43,364 bases of DNA from Pseudomonas plecoglossicida NBRC 103162 = DSM 15088 (GCF_000730665.1 NZ_BBIV01000050.1:1-43364); one strand, 5' to 3'. Positions 6,921 to 15,787 are shown, numbered from the stretch's first letter. Translations and numbers: made by a program. The notes: generated by a model from the letters alone, not told the origin.

Positions 6921-7718
6921 TTAGAGATCGAGGCCAGTGGCCTTAATCGATGGCGAGACTTGCTGCGTTGGCGGCGGTTTTTGCAATGGGTCTGCATTGC
7001 TGGCTGTGTTGAAAGCTGTATTTGCAATCGGCGCAGACTGGAAAAGAGTGGAGCGGTCTAGCGCTGTGGAAGAGCTACTGCGCAAGCGCGCGTCAGCGGT
7101 TGCCTCCGGAGCAGGGGTATTTCCCTGATGCTGAAAATCATACGCGGTCGCAGAGTCTATCGCTCTTCCCACCCGCGACTGATTCAGCTGTGCCTCTTCT
7201 GCGGCCTCTCCAGTCGCCAGTGTCCCGCGACCACGCTTGTCTTCAAGCTCTTTCTTGCGTCGGACACCGGCCTTGAACTCCTCTCTCTGGTCCTCGTTGA
7301 TCAGGCCTTTGCGCACGGCCCAGTCTGCATACGCCTGATCGTTATCGATCACGTTTTGGCGGGCGCGCTGGGCTTGTTCGTTCGTCATCTGGACACCGCC
7401 AACAGTGGTCATCTGCGCGTTCCAGCGAGCGAGGTTGGCAAGCTCCCGAGCCTCCTGGCTCTCGCGTTTCTGCTGTTCATGCAGAAGATAACGCCGTTCT
7501 TCTGCGTCGTTGACGATCATGCGGCCTGCCGCAAACACTGCCTTGCCTGTTGAGGCCTGCGCACCGAACAGGGTTAGTGAAATGTCGTGAAGGTCGCTTT
7601 CCAGAGTGCCCGCTGCGGCATCGCCTGAGTTCGGCAGATCGCTACGCAGATCTGCCGACAGTTCCCTTGCGGACGCAAGGGAACTACGAAGCTCTGAACC
7701 TGGCTTTTGCTCTGTCAT
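6921..7718 (-). CDS. Hydrophilic coiled-coil protein, 265 aa
   Basis: A soluble protein rich in Glu, Arg, Gln and Ala, with a central helical block (NDAEERRYLLHEQQKRESQE to QREEFKAGVRRKKELEDKRG) and a disordered Ser/Thr/Pro-rich C-terminal third. There is no signal peptide, membrane segment or enzyme motif. The start follows GGGAAG. It is the last gene of a leftward run beginning at 9,728, after a 135-bp gap. A structural or scaffolding role in transfer is possible but unproved. Confidence 0.7.
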   Translation of the reverse strand: MTEQKPGSELRSSLASARELSADLRSDLPNSGDAAAGTLESDLHDISLTLFGAQASTGKAVFAAGRMIVNDAEERRYLLHEQQKRESQEARELANLARWNAQMTTVGGVQMTNEQAQRARQNVIDNDQAYADWAVRKGLINEDQREEFKAGVRRKKELEDKRGRGTLATGEAAEEAQLNQSRVGRAIDSATAYDFQHQGNTPAPEATADARLRSSSSTALDRSTLFQSAPIANTAFNTASNADPLQKPPPTQQVSPSIKATGLDL

Positions 7719-7853
7719 GAACTACTTCCCATAACACTTTACGAAACCTCCGGCAGTTTTGGATCGCAGGGGCCGGATAGAAATAGCTTATGGGAATGAG
7801 GTTAAGAAGTCGTTAATATTAGGGGTAGGGAAAATCAACGGGGCAGACCAGCC

Positions 7854-8432
7854 CTATCCCGGTTTGTGCTGGAGGGCTAGTCGGCCTTCCGATTTTGTCA
7901 GCAGTTGTTGATCTGCTTGTGAGCTTGCCTGCTGCCGGGATTTTCCACATGAGACCCCCAAGCTGATCCCGCTGGCGACCACACCTGCGCTGTGGTCACA
8001 GACCGGGCAGGTCATCCTCGGTTGACTGCCAATGCAAGACAGGTTGCCACAGAGGGGACAGAGCACCAGGTCAGGGTTATCGCAGTGCGGGCAGCCCCGA
8101 TAGTTACCCAGCAGCAACGCACGCATATTCGGATCGTTGTGCTTGGCTTGAGTGTCCACTTGCGTAGCCGCGGGCCCGTCGCGGCGCGCGATCACCTCGG
8201 TGATTTTCGCGCCTTTCTCACACAGCTTCAGGATCAGAACAGCCGAAGCTTGCGGCACCTTGGAGCAATAGAGAATCCGTTCGCCGTGTGATGGTTCCCG
8301 GGCAGTTATCCTGGTATCGGGAATAGACGTGGCCTCAGGTACAGAAAGCTGCTTACGGTTGAACGCTGCCAGTTCCACTCTAGCCTTTTCCAATAAGCTC
8401 AGGGGCTTGTCTTGCTCTTTGATTATTTCCAT
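7854..8432 (-). CDS. Zinc-ribbon protein, TerY-C-like
   Basis: The 192-aa protein has a helical N-terminal half and a C-terminal cluster of Cys pairs: C114-x2-C117, C125-x2-C128-x4-C133 and C142-x2-C145, within CPHCDNPDLVLCPLCGNLSC and TCPVC. This spacing resembles the TerY-C metal-binding domain found beside tellurium-resistance and phosphorylation-triad genes, and it should bind one or two zinc ions. Its start overlaps the end of the J-domain gene by 10 bases, so the two are translationally coupled and may act together. Confidence 0.75.
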   Translation of the reverse strand: MEIIKEQDKPLSLLEKARVELAAFNRKQLSVPEATSIPDTRITAREPSHGERILYCSKVPQASAVLILKLCEKGAKITEVIARRDGPAATQVDTQAKHNDPNMRALLLGNYRGCPHCDNPDLVLCPLCGNLSCIGSQPRMTCPVCDHSAGVVASGISLGVSCGKSRQQASSQADQQLLTKSEGRLALQHKPG

Positions 8433-9043
8433 TTTTTTGCCCTCATGATGTAGTCAACGGCATCGTTGACCTGCTGCATGAACACCTGGTTGGGAAACGC
8501 TTTGTCCGGGTGCAGAATGGCCGCTAGCTCGCGATGTCGGCTCTTCAGCATTGCATTGTCGAGCGGCGTATCTTCCGCGAAGCCCAGCACTTCGAGCGCC
8601 AGTGCATAACCACTCTTTTCAGGTGCAGGTTTCTCCTTCGGCGGAGGCTCTTCTTCACCGAGCATGTGACGTTTGAATTGCCCGAACGTGGCGAACTCCA
8701 AGCGTCCGTACTTCCAGAACAGCTGGCGCAGCTTTACGTACTGGCCAATGGCGCGGGACACATTCCTGCTTGCGAGGAAGCACGGCTGATAAACGAACAT
8801 CACAGTTCCGCAAATGATGTTGAAAACCAGTGTCAGGACTCCGATCACGAAGGCGTTTAGATACTGCCCCGTCTGGCTGGAGACCAGTATGAGAAGCCGT
8901 ACCGTGTACTCGATGAAGATCAAAGACTGCCTGTAGATCGCGCCAGCCAGCCACATCAGGAAGTTGACGGCGATACAGGCGGCAATGATTCCGCCACCAG
9001 CGGCAGCCACGATTTTCAGGTACGGGTAGATTTGGTTAAACAT
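8423..9043 (-). CDS. Membrane-anchored J-domain (DnaJ-like) protein
   Basis: The 206-aa protein has two or three N-terminal membrane segments (about 12-35, 40-55 and 63-88), a linker with a PPPKEKPAPEK stretch, and a C-terminal J domain (about 143-206). The HPD tripeptide needed to stimulate Hsp70 ATPase lies at 178-180 (ILHPDKAF). ATG 9043 follows GGAGGG; the longer frame to 9184 lacks such a site. It overlaps the preceding gene by 8 bases and the next by 10. It would recruit DnaK to the inner membrane, perhaps for assembly or remodelling of an element-encoded complex. Confidence 0.85.
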   Translation of the reverse strand: MFNQIYPYLKIVAAAGGGIIAACIAVNFLMWLAGAIYRQSLIFIEYTVRLLILVSSQTGQYLNAFVIGVLTLVFNIICGTVMFVYQPCFLASRNVSRAIGQYVKLRQLFWKYGRLEFATFGQFKRHMLGEEEPPPKEKPAPEKSGYALALEVLGFAEDTPLDNAMLKSRHRELAAILHPDKAFPNQVFMQQVNDAVDYIMRAKKWK

Positions 9044-9728
9044 CTTTAAGCCCTCCAGGGGTTTGATGCCATTCCCCAACAATGTGGGGGTTCTCTCCTG
9101 CGCCAATGCGTTTCGCCTCGGCGTCAAGAAGTTGGTCGCAATGCTGCAAGCGGGCAACGATGGCTGCCGCATGCGATCTGCCATACACGGTCAGGAGATC
9201 AATGCGGTGACCCGCATACACCAAAACGACATGGAAGGAGTCGCCGTAATAAATCGGCGGTTGCACGATCTGGCCGTTTGCTGCCGCTTGACGCGTGGCT
9301 AAGTCATTACACCGCCGCTCATGTTCGGTTTCGTCATGCGGCAACAACACAAAGCGATGCTCAATCCGGCGGTCATAGCTCGCCCATCCTGCCAATCGCC
9401 TGACCTTGACTTGGTCCATTTTCAGTTCGATCCGGGTAGTTACCCGGCACGCTTCCAGCGTGACCCAGCGCAGTAGGTAATATCCGAGCATCGTCGCCCC
9501 GATGGCTGTCACCAGGTCCTGCAAATACAGCTGACGCGCCTGAAGCAGGGGCATGAAATTCGCACCCGCCAATACCAGCCCGAGAACAGCACTGATCCCG
9601 TTCGCCAGCTTGGCCCGATTGGGAGTCAGCTCGCGCGGCGAAACCTTGAACGACAGCAGCCCGGTCTCGTCGGTCGTTTGCCTGGTGGGTGGATGCCCGG
9701 CAAGCGGGCTTTTCATCGGAGAGTGCAT
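9036..9728 (-). CDS. Membrane protein, first gene of the J-domain operon
   Basis: The 230-aa protein has a polar N-terminus (about 40 residues), two hydrophobic segments (ISAVLGLVLAGANFMPLL and LVTAIGATMLGYYLL), and a cytoplasmic domain of about 140 residues containing FHVVLVYAGHRIDLLTVYGR. The start follows GAGGA. Its 3' end overlaps the J-domain gene, which indicates one operon of at least three coupled genes. No family is recognised; the soluble domain could bind the zinc-ribbon partner. Confidence 0.7.
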   Translation of the reverse strand: MHSPMKSPLAGHPPTRQTTDETGLLSFKVSPRELTPNRAKLANGISAVLGLVLAGANFMPLLQARQLYLQDLVTAIGATMLGYYLLRWVTLEACRVTTRIELKMDQVKVRRLAGWASYDRRIEHRFVLLPHDETEHERRCNDLATRQAAANGQIVQPPIYYGDSFHVVLVYAGHRIDLLTVYGRSHAAAIVARLQHCDQLLDAEAKRIGAGENPHIVGEWHQTPGGLKDV

Positions 9729-9831
9729 GGCGCCGTCCTCAACTGATCGCGTTAAGAGCTACGCTGACACATAGTTAATGAAGCTTTCCTCGCCGGTTCC
9801 TCGCGCCAATTGCGTCTGAAGGGGAAGGGTT

Positions 9832-10692
9832 ATGGATGTTGAAGATCTCGAGTTCAGTGACTGGCAGATTGAAAAACTGCGCTCGGCCTTGCGCCGTTAT
9901 CGAACGGTCAGCAAGCACAACGGACGGATGCCGTCTTGGTGTCAGGTCTGTGGTCTCATCACCAGTTCAATCTCCAACCAAGAGAAGTACGACGAAGACG
10001 ATTCCGAACTGGCTTTCAAGCCCGAAGCGCTGCGGCGCTTTGCTGAAGGCATCAGCAAGGCTCTTAGCAAAGATCGTATGCAGGACGTAACCCGTTTCTT
10101 GCTCGATGAAAATCTGCTGAGCCCGGAAGTCCTTCAGGAGGAGCGTCAGGATCTGGCGGCCTTTCTCGCTATGCAGGAGTACTTCGCCAGCGATTACGAA
10201 GACGTACCAGATTTAGTTTCTGCATTTTCGGGAGTATTTACATACCGTGCAGCCGGTGTCGCTGGCACAGACAGAGGCAAAACTATCTCCCTGCATCTAA
10301 CACCCGATGTCTCCGGGAAATATGTACGTGTCGAAGAAATCATACAGTTGGAGATAGACCCCACGAGAAGGGTTCAAGTGATGGGTTCTTCTCGTCGTCA
10401 TCAAATCAAGGCCAACGAATTTTTCAGGAAGACCAGCCGAAAGGGTTTTGGATTTCCCATTACCCGCTTGAATATCCTTCACATCTTTCTGGACGGCGTC
10501 ACTCCCGGTGATCGCATGACCTATATCCAGGCAGGTGAACTGCATACCGAGTGTGCCACTGACGGCTTCTTTCTCATGCGAAACGGTGAGGTAACTGGCC
10601 GCGATCACTGGGCACGGGATATTTATTACGAAGAACCCGTTACCCTCCCAAATATCTGGCGATTCGTTCCAGAACGTGCGGAGGAAAAATAA
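9832..10692 (+). CDS. Hypothetical protein, 286 aa
   Basis: The ORF starts at ATG 9832 after GAAGGGGAAGGG. It is divergent from the leftward operon across about 100 bases that must hold both promoters. The protein is soluble. It has an acidic helical N-terminal half (MDVEDLEFSDWQIEKLRSAL, then a WCQVCGL Cys pair) and a C-terminal half of predicted beta strands (ITRLNILHIFLDG, GELHTECATDGFFLM). No catalytic motif stands out. It precedes the ankyrin gene by only 2 bases, so the two are coupled. Confidence 0.7.
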   Translation: MDVEDLEFSDWQIEKLRSALRRYRTVSKHNGRMPSWCQVCGLITSSISNQEKYDEDDSELAFKPEALRRFAEGISKALSKDRMQDVTRFLLDENLLSPEVLQEERQDLAAFLAMQEYFASDYEDVPDLVSAFSGVFTYRAAGVAGTDRGKTISLHLTPDVSGKYVRVEEIIQLEIDPTRRVQVMGSSRRHQIKANEFFRKTSRKGFGFPITRLNILHIFLDGVTPGDRMTYIQAGELHTECATDGFFLMRNGEVTGRDHWARDIYYEEPVTLPNIWRFVPERAEEK

Positions 10693-10694
10693 AA

Positions 10695-11249
10695 ATGGCC
10701 GGTGATGAAGATAAGAAAGCAATGCTGTTATGGCTATCTCTTCTTGATGCCAAAGCACTCAGAAAAATATATGGGTATGACGATCCTGATAATGAAGCTT
10801 CCAAAAGGAGGCTCATGCAGGTGTGGAAGGAACATAAGGAACGGAACCGCTTATTACAGCAGGATGCTGAGGCTCATGCTGCAAAAACTGCGTCTTTGAA
10901 AAAACATCAAAGCCAGGTGTTCATCCGAGAGGTGAAGAATAGTAATACGCTGTATGCCGAAATGCTTATGAAGACAGGTGCCGATGTTAATTCCCAGGAT
11001 AAATACGGAATGACGGCATTGCATTATGCAGCGGCCACAGGCTTTCGTCCCTGTGTTCGGATGTTGGTGAATAGCGGTTTATGCAATTACTTGCTTAAGG
11101 ATAATAAGGGGCGCCTGGCCTCCGAATTAGCCTATGAGTGGGGCAAGGATTACGCCGTAGGCCTACTTCTCCAAAAGAAAGAGGTCCGTCAAGCGTATGA
11201 GGAAAGTCAGTCTTCACCTGTCGACACACCCGATGGTGATGCACCTTGA
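10695..11249 (+). CDS. Ankyrin-repeat protein, copy 1
   Basis: The 184-aa protein has a charged helical N-terminus and two to three ankyrin repeats: ADVNSQDKYGMTALHYAAATGFRP is a canonical repeat, flanked by NTLYAEMLMKTG and NYLLKDNKGRLASELA. Ankyrin repeats mediate protein-protein binding. It is two bases after the 286-aa gene and has AGGA eight bases before its ATG. The C-terminal block LASELAYEWGKDYAVGLLLQ is almost identical to that of the second copy at 13,716, so the genes are paralogues. Its partner is unknown, perhaps the upstream product. Confidence 0.85.
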   Translation: MAGDEDKKAMLLWLSLLDAKALRKIYGYDDPDNEASKRRLMQVWKEHKERNRLLQQDAEAHAAKTASLKKHQSQVFIREVKNSNTLYAEMLMKTGADVNSQDKYGMTALHYAAATGFRPCVRMLVNSGLCNYLLKDNKGRLASELAYEWGKDYAVGLLLQKKEVRQAYEESQSSPVDTPDGDAP

Positions 11250-11280
11250 ACGCTGTGGCAGGTTCGGCAAAATCGAAAAA

Positions 11281-11308
11281 TTGATAGGAAATCGGTTTTC
11301 TATATTTA
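11281..11308 (+). promoter_or_regulatory. Possible promoter upstream of the 11,371 gene
   Basis: TTGATA (11281-11286) and TATTTA (11303-11308) are separated by 16 bases in an AT-rich 120-bp spacer between the ankyrin and membrane-protein genes. The hexamers are a fair sigma-70 match, but the assignment is by eye. Confidence 0.3.
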
Positions 11309-11370
11309 ATATGAGATTCGATCTTTGGAAATTCAGTGCTACGCTTCTATGTATATGACAGCAAACTTCC

Positions 11371-11931
11371 ATGCATATACTGAAATGGATAGTGCGGAAT
11401 ATGGATAGAGCTGAACTTTCTGAGCAGCGCCGTATGCTGGCATGGCTAGTCGGGCTGTTTGTTGCTTTAGTCATATTCTTTTATGTTATAAATATTGACT
11501 CTGTTACTTCGCGAGGTGTTCAGGGCGAAATATACAAATGGTTAAATATCGCACTGGGTATTTCTTGGGATAATGAGTCAGGGCTTAATAGATTGTGGTT
11601 ATCAATCTCTCTGTCGTTTAGAACTTTATTGACTGTAGGGCCCGCGATTGGTATTTTTTGGATGGCAATACAAATTCTAGCGGAAAGAGGTAATACAATG
11701 AAATTGGCAGACGCTTTTGCAAATAGAGATGCCGAAATAAAGTTATTGCTTAAAAACAATTTACTCAAATACATTTCCCCTGATAAGAAAGATGAGTATC
11801 TGAAGGGTATAGATGAAGAGCTGCGTCTGGTGTTTAATATGCCTGACGAGGAGTTCAAAGCAACTTTAGAGATAATTTACGGGAAGGACAAAACGCGAAA
11901 GATACTTGATCATCTGAAAGCTGAGATATAA
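11371..11931 (+). CDS. Membrane protein with cytoplasmic helical tail
   Basis: The product is 186 aa from ATG 11371, or 176 aa from ATG 11401 (MDRAELSEQ), which looks the more natural N-terminus; neither has a strong ribosome site. There are two membrane helices (MLAWLVGLFVALVIFFYVI, and LLTVGPAIGIFWMAIQIL), then a soluble charged tail with INDIVIDUAL helices around AEIKLLLKNNLLKYISP and DEYLKGIDEELRLVF. The gene is AT-rich. It ends 9 bases before the 67-aa gene, so the two form a pair. Function unknown. Confidence 0.65.
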   Translation: MHILKWIVRNMDRAELSEQRRMLAWLVGLFVALVIFFYVINIDSVTSRGVQGEIYKWLNIALGISWDNESGLNRLWLSISLSFRTLLTVGPAIGIFWMAIQILAERGNTMKLADAFANRDAEIKLLLKNNLLKYISPDKKDEYLKGIDEELRLVFNMPDEEFKATLEIIYGKDKTRKILDHLKAEI

Positions 11932-11940
11932 GGGGGGTAT

Positions 11941-12144
11941 ATGAATCGGTTGTCCGATGATCACCTGTCTCAAGAAGTTCAAGGATTTATAGATGATTAT
12001 GTGCGCGACATAAGAAATTGCAATGCCGGGTTGTCGGATGAAAAAATAAGAGAGCTGGTGAGAAGAGTGGTTGGGAAGTTTAATCCAAGGCCAACAGATG
12101 ATCAGGTGGATAATTATTTTATATCAAGAGGTCTTTTCTGGTAG
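11941..12144 (+). CDS. Small hypothetical protein, 67 aa
   Basis: A strong ribosome site (AAGGGGGG) lies immediately upstream of the ATG. The product (MNRLSDDHLSQEVQGFIDDY onward, ending YFISRGLFW) is helical and charged, without membrane segments. It is 9 bases after the membrane-protein gene, suggesting a two-gene unit such as an effector with a small partner. No family is recognised. Confidence 0.65.
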   Translation: MNRLSDDHLSQEVQGFIDDYVRDIRNCNAGLSDEKIRELVRRVVGKFNPRPTDDQVDNYFISRGLFW

Positions 12145-12166
12145 GTTCAAAAGACTGGAATTTATT

Positions 12167-12409
12167 TTATAATGTCTGATTAAAATTCAGATGCTGCTCG
12201 TGTCGGTGGTATAACAGAAACCTATTAATGGCCTGTTTCGCGACGAGCGAAATCCCGCGTTTTTGAAAACGTCTCCATTGAACTATAGTCCCCTTGATCT
12301 TATGCAACCTATCCCATAATGGTTTTGGCCCAGGATACGGCTCAGCCAGACGAGCACCAGTCTCTGCCCAGCTGCGCCAATTTTCTATAACCCTGCCATG
12401 ATCGGGCAC
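12167..12409 (-). CDS. Hypothetical 80-aa ORF overlapping the transporter stop
   Basis: A GTG at 12409 overlaps the transporter's TAG (sequence TAGTG), an arrangement typical of translational coupling. The product (VIENWRSWAETGARLAEPYP, then GPKPLWDRLHKIKG) is rich in Trp and basic residues. No family is recognised and the start is not ATG, so it could be a chance frame or the fragment of a larger gene. Confidence 0.4.
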   Translation of the reverse strand: MPDHGRVIENWRSWAETGARLAEPYPGPKPLWDRLHKIKGTIVQWRRFQKRGISLVAKQAINRFLLYHRHEQHLNFNQTL

Positions 12410-13452
12410 TATTCAGTATCAGGTTGGAGTGCTGACCATAAAGCACCAGCCATAATCAGGGCCAACGCTCCCAGCATCCATATAAAGTTCGGATGATCTA
12501 TCGGCAGTTTCCCATGCCAAAGGTCAAAGCCCGCAGCGATTGGAACGATCAACCCATCTAGTGCTGCTATCTGGGTCGTCTGCTGCGCGCGCGCAAACGC
12601 CTCATTAATGGCCCACGTGCCGAACCCTACGATTAAGCATGCAATGGATAAGGTTTGTATATGGCCCCCCAAAGCATCTGGCGTTTTGAACATTGCCAGT
12701 GAGTAGTTCATTTCAACACTATCCATCGTGATGAGCATTACAGGAAGCCACACTGGAAGTAAGAGCAAAGCGGCATATGTCGTATACGCGGTCAGTCGCA
12801 GGCCATCCATTTTTTCGACTATCAAATTCCCCATAAATTTATAAGGACGTTCTTTGCACTTCGCTGCGATGTCGCTCGACAATTCGTTGGTATACGCGAA
12901 GCCGATGCCGGCTAGGAGGGCTGGCAAATACGAGGGCAGTGCTTGCAGGAGTTTCTGCTTGTCGAAGCTCACCTGTATATTCTCCGGATTGAAGAGCGCG
13001 AAGAGGATAACACCGCTCACTATCAATGTGATTGGAGCTATTTGTTTCTTTATTGGAGGCCAGATTTTCCGGTGGTATCGGATTGCGATGATCTGCCAAA
13101 GAGGATGCAGGAAGAAGAATGGATAAGTTAAAGCTTGGGATTTTGTATTGGCAAAGGCAGCCGCCAAACAAGCCCAGTAGAAAACTGTCACAATACCTCG
13201 AACAAACAATATACGGTCGACGTTTCGAGGACTAAAAACGAGAGTGATCGACTGCTTTTTGAGAGTGGTAATCAAGCGCAGGATTGCAAAATATAGGCAG
13301 CAGGTGAATAGCAGTCTATAGATGATGTACTCGTTTATTGAGATTTTCTTTACAAGATTGCCGAGTTTGCTCTCGAAGAAGGCGAAGAGGAACACGGCTG
13401 TACATGCAAATGCAACGGCAAGCATTTGGTTCTTGCGGGCTAAGCGGCTCAT
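12409..13452 (-). CDS. EamA/DMT-type membrane transporter
   Basis: The 347-aa protein has about ten hydrophobic helices in two similar halves, the layout of the drug/metabolite transporter (EamA) superfamily. Helices include MLAVAFACTAVFLFAFF near the start and FIWMLGALALIMAGALW near the end. ATG 13452 is chosen because GGAGG sits eight bases upstream; the frame opens at 13545 without a site. The substrate is unknown. It interrupts the rightward run between two paralogous ankyrin genes and is AT-richer than core genes, so it is probably inserted cargo. Confidence 0.8.
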   Translation of the reverse strand: MSRLARKNQMLAVAFACTAVFLFAFFESKLGNLVKKISINEYIIYRLLFTCCLYFAILRLITTLKKQSITLVFSPRNVDRILFVRGIVTVFYWACLAAAFANTKSQALTYPFFFLHPLWQIIAIRYHRKIWPPIKKQIAPITLIVSGVILFALFNPENIQVSFDKQKLLQALPSYLPALLAGIGFAYTNELSSDIAAKCKERPYKFMGNLIVEKMDGLRLTAYTTYAALLLLPVWLPVMLITMDSVEMNYSLAMFKTPDALGGHIQTLSIACLIVGFGTWAINEAFARAQQTTQIAALDGLIVPIAAGFDLWHGKLPIDHPNFIWMLGALALIMAGALWSALQPDTE

Positions 13453-13715
13453 CACAGCACCTCCACTGCGGGTAGTGACTGCGATTTTTCCATACCCATA
13501 GTCCCAGATTTCCTCTCGCATTCCTCGCGATGGGGTAAGGTTCACGACTTTGAGTCGACCTTTCAGCAGAGCACCCTAGTGCTAATGAGAAAATCCAGAG
13601 GTAGAGCTAATTAGTTGGATGGGCAGCTGTTAATGCTTAAGTTTGTTTTTTCTTGACTCATTACCATAACTGCGCATATATGTTGGAGGCCTTGAGGGCA
13701 GAAAGGAAGTTTTAT

Positions 13716-14141
13716 ATGATTTCGAAGCATTTTAATGGTTTACCTGTTCTGAGAGGGCAGGAAAAGAAAGAGCTCCTTAAACTCAATGCTGGGGATGATC
13801 AGGCTTATGTCTACGGCCAGCGTCTGGTTGAGTGTGTAAAAAGGGGGGATACGCCAGCAGCAAAACTACTGCTAGAGAACGGTGCAGATATCAATTTCCA
13901 GGATCAGCACAAGATGTCTGCGCTACATTACGCAGCCGCGTATGATTCGCGCCCATGTATCCGTTTGCTGACCAGCTTCAATGAGTGCAGCTATCTGTTG
14001 CAGGATTACAAAGGCCGATATGCTTCGGAACTGGCTTATGAGTGGGGCAAGGATTACGCTGTAGGCCTTTTGCTTCAAAAAAAGCAGGTGCGACAGGCTT
14101 TCATGCAGGGCTTACCTGCATGGGGTAAACCCAAAGCGTAG
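13716..14141 (+). CDS. Ankyrin-repeat protein, copy 2
   Basis: The 141-aa protein starts at ATG 13716 behind AAAGGAAG; ATG 13680 and TTG 13653 are in frame but weaker. It has ankyrin repeats GDTPAAKLLLENGADINFQD, KMSALHYAAAYDSRPCIRLL and a following degenerate repeat. The last 50 residues match copy 1 closely (ASELAYEWGKDYAVGLLLQK in both), and the DNA is alike too. It lacks the long charged N-terminus of copy 1. It is convergent with the coupling-protein gene. Confidence 0.8.
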   Translation: MISKHFNGLPVLRGQEKKELLKLNAGDDQAYVYGQRLVECVKRGDTPAAKLLLENGADINFQDQHKMSALHYAAAYDSRPCIRLLTSFNECSYLLQDYKGRYASELAYEWGKDYAVGLLLQKKQVRQAFMQGLPAWGKPKA

Positions 14142-14266
14142 AGTTTTGGCATAAGATTTGATGCGCTTTAAGAATAATATCTATGGCTTATAAGGTTGTT
14201 ATTTTTTATGGCGGATTTTGGTGAGAATGCATAAGTCTTTCTACCAGGCTGCACTCAGAATATTGG

Positions 14267-15787
14267 TCAAGCTGAGTTAACTAGCTCGTACCAGATGACT
14301 CGCTGCAACATCATCGGGTGGTGTCCTGCCCAAAGTATGATTTGCCGTATGAACCGATCACTACGCGAGAAATGACGCCTGATTTCATCTGGCGTCATGA
14401 GGTCGAAAAGCTCGATAGCTTCCGACCGGCCAGACAATCCGTTGTGCTGCTGATCCTGCGCCACCTCTCCCATGCGGGCGACTTCTACCTGCGTTTTTCC
14501 GAGCAGCTTCGAGATGTACTCTGTCGTCGCCAGATCGTTGTTGCCGAAGAACTGCATGATCCCGGCGTTCCCGGCGAAGGTCTCCCATCGCTCCCCATAG
14601 AGTGCCTTTCCCTGGCTCCAGTCCTGCAGGATGACCCAGAGCTTCACGCCGAAGGATGCAATCAGGCCGGAAGCTGTTTCCAGCTGCTTCATGTAGCCAA
14701 GCACGGGGAACTCATCAAGGCAGGCCAGCACTGGTGCTGGCGGTACTGTTTTTTCGCGCTCCATCGCATCCAGCAGCTGGTTCACGAAGATCCGCATCCA
14801 GCGCCGCGCGATCTCAATACGTGTCGCCGGGAAGCACAGGTAGATACTCACACCCTTGGGATTCTGCTTTAGCTCAGCAAGGTCGAAGTCATGCTCCTTC
14901 AGAACCTGGCGGAAGGCCGAGTAGTCGAGGAACTTGGTGTGCCGGTTGACCGTGGAGTGGACGCTGCTGAGCTCATTGCCGCGCTTGCCGTAGAAGTCCA
15001 GGGCCGACGCCATCAGTGCGCTGCCGATGTCTTCAGCCTTCGGCTCGTCCATCAGCTCATAGGCGTTGGCCATCATCTCCTCATAGAGAAGCGGCATGGA
15101 AGGCCCTGACTTTTCGTCTTCCTCATCGGATTCTTCTTTCCACAAAGCGCGTTTTATCAGCTCTCGCACCAGGATAAGGTGGCGCTGTCCGGCCTGCCTC
15201 CGGGCTGTTGCCACATGGATGATCACACCTTCTATGAAGTTCTTCGCGGACTCGTCCCAGTGGGGATCTTTCTGGTCTGCCGACTGCACCACAATCGACT
15301 CGGCGATCAGCGCGGCATCCTCAAGAAAGGTCGGGCTGCCGATGCTAAGCACACTCATCGGATTGAACGATGCCCTGAAGGGGAGGGTGTCTTTGCTCGC
15401 GACGCCGAAGGGGTCGACGACATAGACTTTTTGCCCGAGAGCCATCCGTTTGGTGGCGGTAATACTGGCAAGCTCCCCCTTGGGGTCGGTCGCCAGAATG
15501 CTGCCGGGGTAGAAGAACAGGTTGCTGATGAGGCCGACTGATTTACCGGAGCGCGAACCCGCCACGGTCAGAATGTGCCGGTCGTCCTCAATGCCAATGA
15601 GCTGGTCGCCGAGCGCACCAATCAGCACTTTCTTGCCCGGTGTGCGTGGGTCATACGAGAGCATGCTGCTCGCCGCGATGTCATCGAGCTTCATCCAGCG
15701 CGCCTGCGGCACTTTCTGTTCTCGCAATGGCCGGGTTGAGTCACCCCGCGGAACATCCCGCATGAATTCCTTGAAGAACGAGCTCAT
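14267..15787 (-). CDS. Type IV coupling ATPase (VirD4/TraG/TraD family), no membrane anchor
   Basis: The 506-aa protein carries Walker A GSRSGKS (77-83), the SILATDPKGELA segment (97-108) and Walker B VLACLDEF (353-360), followed by FPVLGYMKQLE, the family signature. Coupling proteins dock the relaxosome to the type IV secretion channel and pump DNA. Usual members have two N-terminal membrane helices; here the first 70 residues are soluble and no such helices precede Walker A. ATG 15787 follows GAGGG; the frame upstream to 15883 is hydrophilic. It is divergent from the mobilisation genes. Confidence 0.92.
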   Translation of the reverse strand: MSSFFKEFMRDVPRGDSTRPLREQKVPQARWMKLDDIAASSMLSYDPRTPGKKVLIGALGDQLIGIEDDRHILTVAGSRSGKSVGLISNLFFYPGSILATDPKGELASITATKRMALGQKVYVVDPFGVASKDTLPFRASFNPMSVLSIGSPTFLEDAALIAESIVVQSADQKDPHWDESAKNFIEGVIIHVATARRQAGQRHLILVRELIKRALWKEESDEEDEKSGPSMPLLYEEMMANAYELMDEPKAEDIGSALMASALDFYGKRGNELSSVHSTVNRHTKFLDYSAFRQVLKEHDFDLAELKQNPKGVSIYLCFPATRIEIARRWMRIFVNQLLDAMEREKTVPPAPVLACLDEFPVLGYMKQLETASGLIASFGVKLWVILQDWSQGKALYGERWETFAGNAGIMQFFGNNDLATTEYISKLLGKTQVEVARMGEVAQDQQHNGLSGRSEAIELFDLMTPDEIRRHFSRSDRFIRQIILWAGHHPMMLQRVIWYELVNSA

